This document shows positions 1 through 11,904 of a DNA stretch of 64,000 nucleotides, piece by piece; position 1 is the stretch's first letter; each line of letters begins with the position of its first letter. The stretch comes from Astrocystis sublimbata (taxonomy: Eukaryota; Ascomycota; Sordariomycetes; Xylariales; Xylariaceae): positions 310,001 through 374,000 of the forward strand of contig JAJNNY010000017.1 of the NCBI GenBank assembly GCA_022453515.1, in the 5' to 3' direction. Made by a program: the position numbers and the translations under genes. Below the pieces are notes generated by a model, which saw only the letters and a list, made by a program, of their open reading frames with translations, was not told the origin of the DNA and searched no databases.

Positions 1-2188
1 TGTTCGAGACGCAAGTGAAGCAAAACAAGAACCCGACGCCCGCAGCTCGGAAGCAGTTCAAGGTCTTCTGGCTGACCTTGCTCGGCATTACTTTGTGGCA
101 ATTCCTCCCTGAATTCGTGTTTCCTTTCCTGAGCTCCCTGGCCTTCCTGTGCTGGGTGGCGCCGCATAATCCCGTTGCCAACTTCATAGGCTCGGGACTA
201 GGCGGTATGGGATTCCTGAACCTGAGCTTCGATTGGGCCAACATATCGAACTACAGCGCTGGCGTGCCACTGTTCCTCAGTCCGTGGTGGTCGCAGGTTG
301 TGTTATTTGCCTCCTTCGTCCTGAGCGCCTGGATATTACTACCAGCGGCCAAATGGGGTGGGCTAGGGGGCTACAGTCATTGTTTGATGTCGAATCGGGC
401 CTGCACCGCAGATGGCGAGAGGTACCCAGTGGCCTCACTTGTCACACCGTCGAATACGTTAAACCAGACAGCATACGAGGAGTATGGGCCTATGTACCTC
501 GGCGTTCACAACCTCTGGACGATCTTCTTCGACTACGCATCGTACATCTCTGCCTATAGCTGGATCGCATTCTTCGGCGCTTCGAATATCAGGAAAGCCT
601 ACAGGAAATTCCGAGCTCGACAAAGTGTCGCCGGTGGAGGGATCAACCATCAATACACAGATCGGCTCAACGTGCTCATGCGATCGTATAAAGAGGTTCC
701 TTTTTGGTGGTACTTGGCTCTTTTCTTGGTATCGTTCACGTAAGTTGATGCCAGTCGTCTTCTCCTTAAAGCTAGCATTGTATCTGAGAGGGTCACTGCG
801 AGTCCGATATTAAAATCTCTTGCGAGCCTTCTTTAATACTATTATGGAAAACCTAACTGTCTGCAGGTCCATTATCACGATTGTTGCTCTAGACCTGATA
901 TTCATTCCTTGGTGGACATATTTCGTGGCGTTGGCGACAGGGGCTGTCGTTGTTGTCCCATTGGGCTGGCTTTATGCCGTCAGCAATTTTCAACTCCCGA
1001 TTGGAACCTTTAACGAGTTACTATATGGTACCATGGTTCAAAATCTATCGCACCATAGGAATCCCATTGGCGCGAGTGTAAGTTGTGCAACATCGATTTG
1101 ATCCAATTCAATGGCTAAATCATAACCAGATATACGGCTCAATTGCTGGTGATGCTTGGTACAGAGCGCAGTACAGTACGTAATTCGTATCGTTCTCGCT
1201 TATGACATTATCTTCTAAAATGCGGAGGAGATCTATCACCGCTATTGAGTGTTATTTCTGACATAATCTTGTAACACTCTTTGCCCCTGCTCGGCAACTT
1301 TCCGATCAATGGCCACCTCCCCTGTCAATCGATATCAGAACCTTGCGGTATATGCAACGGTCATATCAGAGACATGATAGCTGACTCCAAACCCTACAGT
1401 GCTACAAGATCAAAAAATCGGACATTACATGCACGTACCCCAGCGCGCAGTCTTCTTCTCTCAAGTGTTCGGTATCACGGTTGGCGTGCCAATCAACTAC
1501 GCTGCTATGCGCTGGGTTCTCAATACGAAACGTGACTATCTAACCGGCGAGATCGAGGACCCGGCGCATATCTGGACGGGGCAGTCTCTAGCTTCATACT
1601 TGACACTAGGTGTGCAGTATGTGCTAATCGTGAGTGAAATCATGAATATGTGTCTTTTGGGCGATTGTGTTGCGCGAGAATACTAATCTCCCCCCTTTTT
1701 TTTCTTACAGGGCCCTACGAAGCTTTTTCAACAGACGCAATGGAAACCGATACCGTATGCGTTTCTCTTTGGTGCCGGAGCGCCGGCTGTGATCTATTTA
1801 CTCCACCGCCTGTTCCCGCGCGCCAAGTTCAATCTCTGGAACACTACAATATTCTTCAGCGTAGGTATTTCTTCAGTAATCAACGAATTAGGCCGAGAAT
1901 CTCCGATGACTAACTCCAAACTTCCAGGGTGCCTCGGTCTTCTATGGCAATATTTCCACTGGGTATTTCTCTCGCTTCCTCGGCGGTTTTGTCGTGATGT
2001 ACTGGGCGTACCGCTATCGTTACCAGTTATGGTCAAGATACAATTTCATCCTCGCTGCCGCGTTCGACGCCGGGTTCAACTTGAACCTGCTGCTCATTTT
2101 CTTGTTTTTCGGCAGTGGCAAGGTGATTACGATGCCTCATTGGTGGGGAAACGATGCCCAGAGTGTAGAGAAGTGTTATGCCCTCTGA
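1..2188 (+). CDS. Oligopeptide transporter, OPT family (5' end outside window)
   Basis: This is a proton-coupled small-peptide transporter of the plasma membrane (role from the family). The visible exons are <1-739, 867-1077, 1130-1175, 1400-1629, 1711-1860 and 1928-2188, and together they stay in frame for about 544 residues. Fungal OPT proteins are usually 750-900 aa, so the N-terminal part lies left of the window; the frame is already open at base 3. Recognition rests on the alternating long hydrophobic segments, the QDQKIGHYMHVPQR block after the third intron (OPT proteins carry QD-K-GHYMKIPPR here), the GASVFYGNISTGYFS stretch and the C-terminal MPHWWGN motif. The 224-nt intron 1176-1399 is longer than the others and could hide another small exon, although the joined protein aligns with the family without a gap there. 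The substrate cannot be told from sequence. Confidence 0.9.
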
Positions 2189-2602
2189 TCGGGCTATTCT
2201 CTTCTCGGCTATTCCCCCACGTGTTTAGAAATAGAGAATTAGATTATAGGTCGAAAGGACAGACAAGGCCTATCGGCTTTAAGCACACAAACATCACAGA
2301 TTCCAACTCAAATATTGCCAAGCAGTCGACAGAAGGCCGTATGGCTAACTTAAGTAGTATCGATTGACGACGAAGAGGGCACACCTTAGTTGGCAGACCA
2401 ACACATCACACATAATCACGCTGGAGTCGAAGTAGATTCATGAAAATCCATTGGTTTTGTGAACATTGTTCAATTATAGTTATCTACTTTTTTTTCTTTT
2501 TTCCCCAAGTTTTTCCTCTTTTCACTTTTCGGGGGAGCTATTGCACGAGGCTTTCTGTTTCGGGCATTGCTGTCGTCTCAGGGATTGCCTGAGCAACATT
2601 AA
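2189..2602. other. Convergent 3' intergenic spacer
   Basis: This is the spacer between the ends of the OPT gene and the phosphotransferase gene. It holds T-rich stretches around 2488-2530 that suit 3' UTR or polyadenylation signals of the two convergent transcripts. No gene is seen. Confidence 0.5.
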
Positions 2603-3598
2603 CTACAACGCATTGTGTTGAGGCCAAGAGTTCCTCGGACTAATCATCATGTCGTCGTAAGATCTGGCACCAGAGCTGACATTCGAGTCATCGGTAGAGT
2701 TATTCTCGCCAGTTGAATCAGACCTACTCGCTTCAGAGTCGCGTTCTTCACTTTCAGCTCTGTGAAAAGCGCGCTCAGCGTCTAACATAACACGAAGCTC
2801 AGAAGGGCAAGGGTCAAGAAAATTGGACGGTGCCATATCCTCGTCAGCAATAAACCATTCGTGATAGAACGGCCAAAAGCCCGCTGCTTCCCAGTCGATA
2901 AGAACCGGGTTGCCGGCTGGTGTTATGATGACGTTCTCTTGGTGGATGTCGCCGTGACTGAAAACTGGCTTTTCATGTCCCTTCCCCGTTGCCACAGATT
3001 CGAGACAGGCCTTGTAGAATTTTTTAGCGTTAGTGAAACGCTCCCCCATTCTCTTCCTGAACACAATGTCAAGGCATTGTTCTGTGAATTCTTGGAAAGT
3101 ATCGCAAGGAGCAAGTTGGCGATCGGCTACGAGGTTCACGAGGGGCCGGCGACCTATGGCGCCGTAGTACCCCGGACTGAGTATGCTGCGCAACTCCTCA
3201 AGCTGAGCCCTGAGCTGTCGCACAACGAGGCTGATCTTGCTGTTGGGCAGCGAACCCTTGCTTCTATAGAAGGTCTGGCCTTCGATAAACTCCATGATGA
3301 TCATGTTCTCTATGCCATTTTCTCTTGTGCTGTAAGTGTAGATGGCATAGACTTTTGGCACAGGAATCGACGTTCTCTGTGCCACGAAGAGCATATTCTC
3401 TCCCTCGATACTCTGCACAAGCGCTCCATATTTCGCAACGTAATGCCTGCCGACTCGGACAAGCGTTACCTTTTTGCCGTAGATGGGCGATGCCAGATAT
3501 TCCTCAGAAGACATTACCTCCTCATGTGTTGGCAAGTGCTCAGGTAGTTCATGCGCCGGGGCATAGTAGGGAAGGGTGATCGGTGTGTATGAGGCCAT
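2603..3598 (-). CDS. Aminoglycoside-phosphotransferase-fold (APH) small-molecule kinase
   Basis: This is a single-exon gene of 331 aa starting at the ATG at 3598. It has the APH/choline-kinase fold: a possible ATP-contacting lysine in VAKYG (about residue 56), an hinge-like IIMEFIEG at 100-107, the catalytic-loop motif FSHGDIHQENVI at 213-224 (Asp in HGD, Asn in QEN) and the metal-binding LIDWEAAG at 233-240. Family members phosphorylate hydroxyl groups of small molecules, but the substrate of these fungal paralogues is unknown and should not be read as antibiotic resistance. The last 50 residues are Ser/Asp/Glu-rich and look disordered. The length matches typical fungal APH-domain proteins and the key residues are intact, so it is probably active. 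Confidence 0.85.
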   Translation of the reverse strand: MASYTPITLPYYAPAHELPEHLPTHEEVMSSEEYLASPIYGKKVTLVRVGRHYVAKYGALVQSIEGENMLFVAQRTSIPVPKVYAIYTYSTRENGIENMIIMEFIEGQTFYRSKGSLPNSKISLVVRQLRAQLEELRSILSPGYYGAIGRRPLVNLVADRQLAPCDTFQEFTEQCLDIVFRKRMGERFTNAKKFYKACLESVATGKGHEKPVFSHGDIHQENVIITPAGNPVLIDWEAAGFWPFYHEWFIADEDMAPSNFLDPCPSELRVMLDAERAFHRAESEERDSEASRSDSTGENNSTDDSNVSSGARSYDDMMISPRNSWPQHNAL

Positions 3599-4440
3599 GA
3601 TTGCTGGATCATCCGGATTATCTGTGATCGACCGTCAAGACGTGGGATGATGAGCTGAATTGGAGCTCAACCTATGACGCATCTGCGGAATTTATGCCAG
3701 GCAAAGCAGCTTTTCCTTTACGTCTTTTCGAATAGTCATTGTGATAACTGACTGTAGTCTGACAGGTCAAGCTCACGTTGACAAAGAAACTCAACTGCCT
3801 ACGACAATGAGTGTGTCACCCAGGTTTCAAGCCTTAGTGTTATTCAAAGCCCTTGTTTCCACGCATCCTTTCTCTGCCCAACTTGAAGTACAAAGTACAG
3901 CCAGAAACCATGTAAACTGGCCGATGTACTAGGTTCCGAGAAGTGAGAGTAACACGCAACAAGAATGATTGGAAAACTAGCCTGCTAGGAACAAGACCAA
4001 CTTGTGGCGAGGTTACACCAGCGCAGCAGCGGCTGTGATAGTTGACAGGTAACCGGATTGAAAGCAGTGCCTTTAACAGCGAGGAACTCATGGCCGTAAA
4101 GCTAGCTGGCTTTCGACACATGCGCACATATAGCAAAACAGCAATAACTTCATAAGAGTGATTTCATCTTGTTTTGTTCTGAACTTTTCTTTTCTCTCTG
4201 CTGTGGCCTTCTACAAAGTCTATGATGGGATGGGCCATTCATCCATCAGTGCATCTGTACACTTGAAAGGTATATCCCCCAAAAGGCCAACAACGCCTAG
4301 AACAATAGGAAGCACTGCAACTATGAATGCAGCAAATGTGAAAAAGTACAGTACATGAACGCCAAGCAATGCCATAAACTTTCATTAGTGCCCTCCAGAC
4401 GCATTATCCGCGATGAGAACGAGTCGTTGATCGTGGCAGA
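3599..4440. other. Intergenic spacer
   Basis: This holds the promoter side of the APH gene and the 3' flank of the DUF3405 gene. Only short open frames occur (longest about 98 codons) and none resembles a known family. No RNA gene or repeat was seen. Confidence 0.4.
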
Positions 4441-6701
4441 TTAGCCAAACGGTAATGTCGACTCGCTTTCGTAGCCGCTTTCTGTTACGGCTACGTCTTT
4501 GATCGGATGCATCAAAATCGGCGGCAGACATGTGCGGCCATGTATTTCCTCCCACTCTTGACCGCCTAGTTTGGTGTCTTCGTATCCCATGAGGTTGTTA
4601 TAGAGTCGTTGGGGTGGGGTAGCCCTATAGTACCAAGTTGTTCCTCCGTATCTAGCCTCACGTCCCCAGCCGATAGGTGAGTTGTCACCTCCGCTCTCGC
4701 CCCTTTCGCCAGGGTTAAACCATCGAGCGACGTCCTTGCCTTTCCATGGTCTGTCAAAGAACATGGGTATCGGCGCATAGACTGTTTTGAGGCCATGGAG
4801 GAGCGATATTGTTTGACACGTCATTTCCGAGGCGATATGATTTCCTCGTAGATTCTCAACGTGCATGATATCAAGAAGTCTTTTTGATATCCTTTGTTGT
4901 GTAACGATGGTTACACGGCGAGGCAGCTGCTGAGTAGCGTGAGAGGAGTCATTAAATCCCCAAACGTCATTGGCGCCAACCCAACCGCTGTAGTTGACAT
5001 TGATTATCGGCGCGACGGTAATCAGATCAGCTTCCTCGCCAACCCCCCATTTATAGTCGTCTTGTTCAGGTCGGGCTACTGGAGGCGAGGGACCAACAGG
5101 AGTGATGAACGGGAGATCCGGGGGTCCCCAGATGGTATCCTCCCCAGACTGACGCTCCACTTCTTTCCGAAATTCTGTGTCGTAATCGCCATGCACTGAA
5201 GGGATGTAGTAGCGCTCGTTTCGTTCCCACATGCCACGACGTGGCTGCCGCTTCGCAAAAGTGGATATTTTCTCGAGAAAATCGTAATGCTGTCCAGTGA
5301 TTCTGACGTCCATTTCCCAGTTCCAGACATAGTCGAACTCGGGATACTCTTGGATAAACTTCTGGACAGACAGCCACTGCGATACGTGTACTGTCGCTTT
5401 ATCCCGATCTAGTCTCGGATACATAGCCTGGACAGCTTCATCGTTCCAGAGAATCGCAATGTCTCTGAACTCAGGTGGAACGTTCTGCTGAAGAACGTAC
5501 TGATACGTCCCTTCATCGTCCCAGATGGCGTAGGCATTATCCTTGACGTGGACAAAAAGGAAGACTTGATACCGACCACCTGTCCGCAGCGACACTTCTG
5601 TGACAAGTGATCGAATGACTTGCTTATCGTTTTCGTTGTAGTCTTTCCCAGTGTATGTTCGTAAAAGTATTGCCGTCCGCGGTTCCTTCTCCTTGGAAGC
5701 ACTAGAGACTGTCCCTGAAGCAGGCCTCTTCCGTCTTCGAAGGTCGTCGTTGTGGTCTCGAACTTTAGGAGTTTCCACGAGATCCGCATCGCTATCTGCG
5801 CCAACAAATGGCATTGTCGCCTTACCCGAGTAGACTGTGTTGACGTAGGGGTTTGGTTTCCCTTCGAGGTCGAACCTAGCCTTGTTCTTCTGGATGCACT
5901 TTTCTACCAAGTCTCCCCAGCGAACCTGATCCCAATCTACCGACGGAGTAGATGTGTCGTTGGCGTTTTGAAAACCGTACATACCAAGTCGCGTCTCGCG
6001 CTCGAAACATAAATCACCATCCATCCCCAACACATCGTAGCCTCCGATGATAGGCTCAGGGAACCCCTTGGGTAGTCCTTTGAAGACTGTTATGTCGGAT
6101 ACTATCTCTCCGTTCGGACCTTCGCACGGAACATACGGCCCACTCTTCGCGTCCACCTTGTAATTGGGATATGGGTCGTAGACGTAGGGCTTGTGAGTGG
6201 TAAAATAAGCCGGTTTGTCGGCTGCGGTCAGATGGGCTTCGAAGCTAGCAGCTCGGGACTTGCTGCTGTCGAGTGTTTTTAGAGTCTTGCCGTATATGGC
6301 ATCTGCGCCGGAAACACTGCACTGGAGTTAGAGGCTTTCATGGCTCGAAACCGGCAGTGTACGGCGGCGTATGGATAGGCTTACCGGCCGAGGTGATCGT
6401 GCTCAAGTCGGAACTGCTGTCGAATGGCGACCTGTTGCTCCTCTTGCGCCTCCTTCATCTTGTCCTCAAAACTAGGCACATGGTTGGGATCCTCTAGATC
6501 TTCAATCGTGATCTCCTGGGGAATTGGCTCGGCGGGGGCGTCGGCTGCAGCCCCTTCGGGGCTCTGAAGAGTGACATCTCTATAACTGCCAGAAGCATGT
6601 GACATGAGCCAGTAAAGGGTGGCTACAGTGAATGCAAAGACCAACAGGCCTTTCGGCCGTGTCAGCCATCGGCGCGGCTGCACTGCCAGCATTTCTGACA
6701 A
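4441..6701 (-). CDS. DUF3405 family type II membrane protein (glycosyltransferase-like)
   Basis: There are two exons, 6701-6385 and 6316-4441, giving 730 aa; the phase (2+1) closes exactly. The N-terminus is cytosolic and basic (RRWLTRPKG), followed by one hydrophobic segment at about residues 19-34. It therefore looks like a signal-anchored Golgi/secretory type II protein. A linker with a Glu-rich stretch and charged RRRKRP-type sequence precedes the catalytic-looking DUF3405 core. Recognisable blocks are TAILLRTYTGKDY, YQVFLFVHVKDN, YVWNWEMDVR (the typical W-x-E-x-D block of this family) and ANDVWGFND. DUF3405 proteins are restricted mainly to fungi and have no proven reaction; the fold hints at a nucleotide-sugar transferase. 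The length agrees with family members of 650-750 aa, and nothing looks broken. Confidence 0.88.
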
Positions 6702-9700
6702 TGGCTAGCGGTTGCCAAATAGCAATTGTCGTAGCTGCGTCACAAAAACCTTCTCAGTATTAATTGCAGTGCATGAACATGGCGATCGGCGCCAAGGATG
6801 GTTTTAAAACACAAGACTTTCAAGCTTGAAAGTAATTAAAAACGGTGGCTTCCCAAGGGGAAAGGTGTCAGAACAGAATGGGTGGTCGTAATGAGCGAGA
6901 TGCCACCTATCAAAGGAGGTCGAACGGGGTGTGGCGTTGTCGTGCGTCGCTACAGCGAGACTGAAGCTGGGGGAAATACCGGCGCAGACGAGAGGACGAG
7001 CGAGGTGTGGTCGCTTGCCAGCTGTGCCGTACAGCAGCTGTGCCGCAGAGAGTAATTGCGGTAGAGAATGCAGTGGCCGGTCGGACAAAGGCGAGACCAG
7101 ATTTGGCGAGAATAAAGAAGCCAGGAAGACGGCGAGGGCGTGTGTTGTACAAGGAGGTACAGGTGCTTGGGTGGAGAAACAGCGCAACCTCAGCGACGGC
7201 GAGGGCGGCGGGATGACGATGCGTGGGCAAAGGTCCGGGAAGACGAACAAGAGGGTCGGGGCAAAACAAAACAACACAGGTGGAATTCTAGGAAGGCGGG
7301 ATGTGCATATGTACACGCGGTCTAAGTGAGGACGGTGAGGACCGTGGAGATGGTGGAGAGGCGTGGAGGGAGGTACAAGTAGGTTAGGTAGGTAGTAGAA
7401 TGTTTGAGGTCGAGGTCGAGATGAAGATGCAAGCAAGATGGAGAGGCGCATTGCCAAGCCTGGAACTTTAAGGCCAAGGAAAAAGGGACGGCCCCGGTCG
7501 CTGCTACACCACACCTAACCACGGCAGATTCCCTGCCGCCTGCTTACACCCGCACTACATGTGCTTAGGGACGGGAGGTATATCTCAGCAGGCGTGGCCC
7601 CTACGCAAGCACCTGCATGTACTTAGTTTAGGCACTTAGGTACTTATGTGGAAGGAGTGGTCAAGCGCTAAGGGAGGTGGAGGGCAAGATTCCACCATAG
7701 CTCCAGTGGACGACGCGGCGGCGGCTGGGGCTTTGGAGCTTGCAGTACGGACAAGGTACCTAAGTACCTACCTCTATCCACCTGGATCCCATGGATTGAT
7801 TCCATTGCTTTCTGGTTGCTATCGGGCCACTCAACGCATATATATTCTATAGGTACCTACTAGGGGTAGTAGTCGAGTTGAAGCACAAGCAATTCAAAAT
7901 TACTAGGTAAGTACCTAGGTGCTAGGTAAGCTTCAAGTTTGTACCACGCATCACTTACACTTAGTAGGGATTTAGTACTGTAGCAGGCGAGGTAGATGCG
8001 GTTCAAGGTTTGCTGGTGCGATTCCATCTGGCACGGTTTTGAAATTCAGATCCCTCTCCTCCCCGTGCTCCCCCTATCCTGTTCTGATCCTGTCCGATGG
8101 AAAGAAGCTTCTGACGCTACCTGTACCGGGTGCTAGGGGGGCCCAGGCGAGCCAGGGGGGGGGTTCGCAGAATCAAATGACATCAGCCAACGAATGGCAA
8201 CTGCGCCAGTCGAACCAGCCCACGCCGCCCTCTGCGCCGCCCAAACCCTTACACACGCACCCGCACCCTTCTATTCTACTTATGCGCGTATCTCCAGTTT
8301 GACACGAAAAAAAATAAATAAAAACTTACTGTTGAGTGGATACACAGGCTCGACACGGCCCGTCACCCTGGAGCACGAATGGAGATGGACCCGCGAGACG
8401 ACAAGAATGAGGAATGCGAAAACTGGGCACGCAGTGACACTTGTGAATGATTGTCAGGGGTTGGATCTAGACCTGACGTGCTACATAGGACTAGTACTCA
8501 TCTGGATTCCTTGCATCTGCACACTTTGCACACTGCTGAGTGCTCACGCTGAGTAGCTAATGAGGAGGTAGCTAACTTCAGATCAAGCGTTGACGATGTT
8601 GAATGTCGGTGCCTGGATGGTGGCGCAGCTACACGATCTCTTATCAGACCGCCGAGAAGACAACGAAACGCAACTTAACCTCCTCGAGCTGGGGCTAATA
8701 TACGAGATTCTTCGGATTATGGCACAAAAGGTTAAGAAGCTCGAGAGGTAGAGGTTGCAACTCAAGCGAGACACCCCATGTTGATTGAATACATGCATGT
8801 TATAAGGGAAGAACTTGAGATGTTGATATCTATAGATCTCGTATCCCGTATAACCAACTTCAGCCTCCTCTCCATTTCATGCAGCAAGCAGCAAGCAGCA
8901 GGCAGAAGCTGAAGACCGACTTCGCCTTTGCGAGATCAATAAGCCAGCCATCTTCAGGTTGCATGCGCCGAAGAGTGGGTGTGTTGACGGATGCCCCCGG
9001 ACTAATTAGGTATGTTTACAGCTACTCGTAGCTGTGGCTACCATCGTTTCTCTAGCGTCTATGTTCATGGGGATGTATATCCTACCGAGCCTATGTGCTT
9101 GGTTTGCACGACAGTGTCACTCGGCTCTGTGCATACATACAGTACAACCAACCGAACAGACGAGCCAATCCGAGTGGAGTGATGCGTTGTTTGCGTCGGG
9201 AAACAACGCGATGGTTGGTTTTAGATGTAAGTACCCCGTGGTTTTGGATGACCGTCTCTGACCGTCCTCTCGGTGCTAGGTAAGTATCGACAGACAGCCT
9301 CGACAGCATCACATAATACTTGACTATAGCACGTTTGCGACCTTGATTGGCGGCAGGTGAAACAAGCCCGGACAGTGACGTAGGCAGATCTCACTTGAGC
9401 CAGCAAAGATCTTCGGGACTCAAGATTGGAGCTTACGCAACCCTCGAAACGCAAGCAGTGGCTGAGCGCGCTAATGCGCATGCATCCCTTTCTCTCTCTA
9501 TCTCCCTCTCTCTCCCTCTCTCCCTCTCTCTCGTTCAGTACCAGTAGGTACCTAAGTCGACTGAGATGATACCAGGGCCACTCTCAAACTCTCGTCAGCT
9601 TCGGTCAGCGACACCATCACAGACTCCAGAGTCTGTCCAGAGTGTTCTCATGTCCACCACATCCCCGAGCCCCATGGTCTTGTGGCGCCAAACCACAAAA

Positions 9701-11904
9701 GCATAGGTGTGTGCTCCAATAAACATGCCGTCATGTTAGTCCAGGCCACCATGGGGCGATCCGTGATGCCTGTAATCGCAGTGTAAGAGATTATACATTT
9801 ACGCTTCCTTGCGAGCCTTGCTCCCGCATCGCATGTTTCAACCCCCCTTCCCCCCCTCGAAGACTTGCTTTTTTGTTTGGAGCTGTCCTCACAGACTTCC
9901 TATCTACGAGGTTTGGTCCTCCTACGTCACCACATCCTATAATTCACCAACTATTAGATCCTCCGTGTATCCACAAGTGAAAATAATTACGAGTAAGATC
10001 TGTTATCGGCAGTGTTATCAGCAGCCTTCCCCAAACTGGAGGCTGACCACCTCCATCGTCGGCCCTCGGCACCACCACACTTCGCCTGTTTGTTCTATTC
10101 ATTCAGCTTCCACTTGATCGAATGCGTAGCGCCCTACAATGCCACGTGTAACATTGTCAAGTGCCCCGGCGTGGCTGTAGCACGTAGGTATGCTCGGCCT
10201 AATTGTATAGGTACCTACTAATCACAGTGACCATCGTACGCAGCGCACAGATGGTGGTGGGTTAGTAGATTTCGCTGCTAAAACAACCCCACGAATCGTC
10301 CGAAATGGACACTGGCCGGCACTCAGCCGGGTCCAAGGTCAAACAGTTTCACCGAGTCGGGCCTTGCGCAAATTACATGTATTTCCACGTCCTGCTTTTT
10401 CTTCGTCTCTTTCTGCTGCGGAAGCAAAGCAACAATTCAGCAACATCGACGTCTCTTTTGTGTCTGTGCTCGCTCCCTGCTGACCGTGCTAGGCTTGTGG
10501 CGTGCTCTATTTTGGCGCTGTGAAGCTACAAGCCGTTGGTGTCACACTTTGCCCATCCCCAGACCGTTTGGCGTGTTTGGGTCAGTAATGGTTCACGTCA
10601 GTGCGCTTGCAGCCAATGGGACTTGGGGGTGGCGTAGGTTCGGGCGAACATGAGAAACGGCCGGGCTGCTTACTTACTTACGCCTGCTTCATCTGAGACC
10701 ACGAATCAAGTTGTTTCAGAGCAGACGAACAAACAGGTAGGTTTTCTGGGGGCGTCGGTTCTACAGGTTGGGTGTGACGCGCCACAGTTCGATCGCGTCG
10801 TGATTGTAAAACATAGGAAACGAACGAGCGCCGCACTCTGCCGTTAGTTAGGGTCGAGAAAAGAAACAACAGACGGGATGTCTCAGGTTTTCGATGGTGT
10901 AAATGGATTTGCTGCCGCATGTAACGAATCCTACTTAATCCTACTTGAAGACTTAGATTCCGTTGTCGTGCAATATCGAAATCGGACCGCGTTGGCAAAC
11001 AATGCGATTGCTCGTCACGTCACCGCGATTGCTGCCGACCCTTCCTCCCCCAACCTACTACCTGGCATGCTGCTTGCTGCTTGGGATACCAAGGCCGTTG
11101 TCTAGTGCGAGGTGGCCACGATAAGACACCACCTTGCCAAGTATCACACACACATCACAGCAAAAATGATCATCATCAGAGCAGAGACGTTGTTGAAGGT
11201 ATTATTGCATTATACTATTAGACCCAACGGATGGCATGCATCAAACCCGTCATCCGTCAAGTTCCTTTCCGCGTAGTTGTAAGTGCAATATCTGACCCCT
11301 TAACCACCGCCTGCTCCCGGCCACGGGCCCCTAATACAGTCCTCCTACACCATCCAAAAGTGTTGTGAGTGGGCAAGGCAAGACTAACGTCCCAACTAGA
11401 TCTCATCCTTCTACGCCATGAAAGGGGGGGAGTGAAGAATGAAGTGTAATGGAAATGCGAGTATATGGGTCTCTAAAAACAAGAATCTAATGTCTTGACG
11501 TCCAACAACTATCATAGCAATGGAATCCATTCCTTTACTTGCGCTCGATCTTTGATGCGAGGAAATGACGAGGGTATCCACCATTTGTGGAGGACTAGGG
11601 GTATATTTAAATCAAAGATAAACAGTTGGTATCAACCCACAATGTGAAGTTGAGCGGTCAAATCATGGGCATGGGGTATAATAACTCGGACAGAATCAAA
11701 GCAAAGAATCCAACGACAGATCTGGAGGTTTGCGGAACAATTGCGGAACTCCAGTGCTTAATGCGTTGAGATGTTCACGGAAAAGAGGTCCAGCTAGAAG
11801 CTGAAGAAGTGAGCGGCGTGTTCCTTGTATCGTAGCAGTTTCTCCTCACTACTCAAAGAGCTTTGACCGTGGCATATGTGGATAGATATGATAGGCTCGG
11901 CCGT
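6702..11904. other. 5.2-kb gene-free region with recurrent TAGGTACCTA-type motifs
   Basis: No gene could be supported here. The minus-strand open frame 7514-6804 is pyrimidine-rich, of very low complexity and read best as the leader/promoter of the DUF3405 gene. Palindromic TAGGTACCTA/TACCTAGGTA-like motifs cluster at about 7754-7772, 7849-7862, 7904-7930, 9545-9555 and 10208-10220. The right part (11.1-11.9 kb) presumably includes the 3' UTR of the LIM gene. Short frames such as 10878-11105 have no family resemblance. Confidence 0.5.
9486..9533. repeat. CT-rich low-complexity tract
   Basis: This is an imperfect CTCTCTCTATCTCCCTCTC-type pyrimidine tract in the middle of the gene-free region. 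It could be a promoter-type polypyrimidine stretch or a simple satellite. Confidence 0.8.

Noticed and set aside
6804..7514. 236-codon open frame on the minus strand
   Set aside because: Pro/Ser/Leu-rich low-complexity translation from a pyrimidine-rich leader upstream of the DUF3405 gene, with no family resemblance and competing open frames on both strands.
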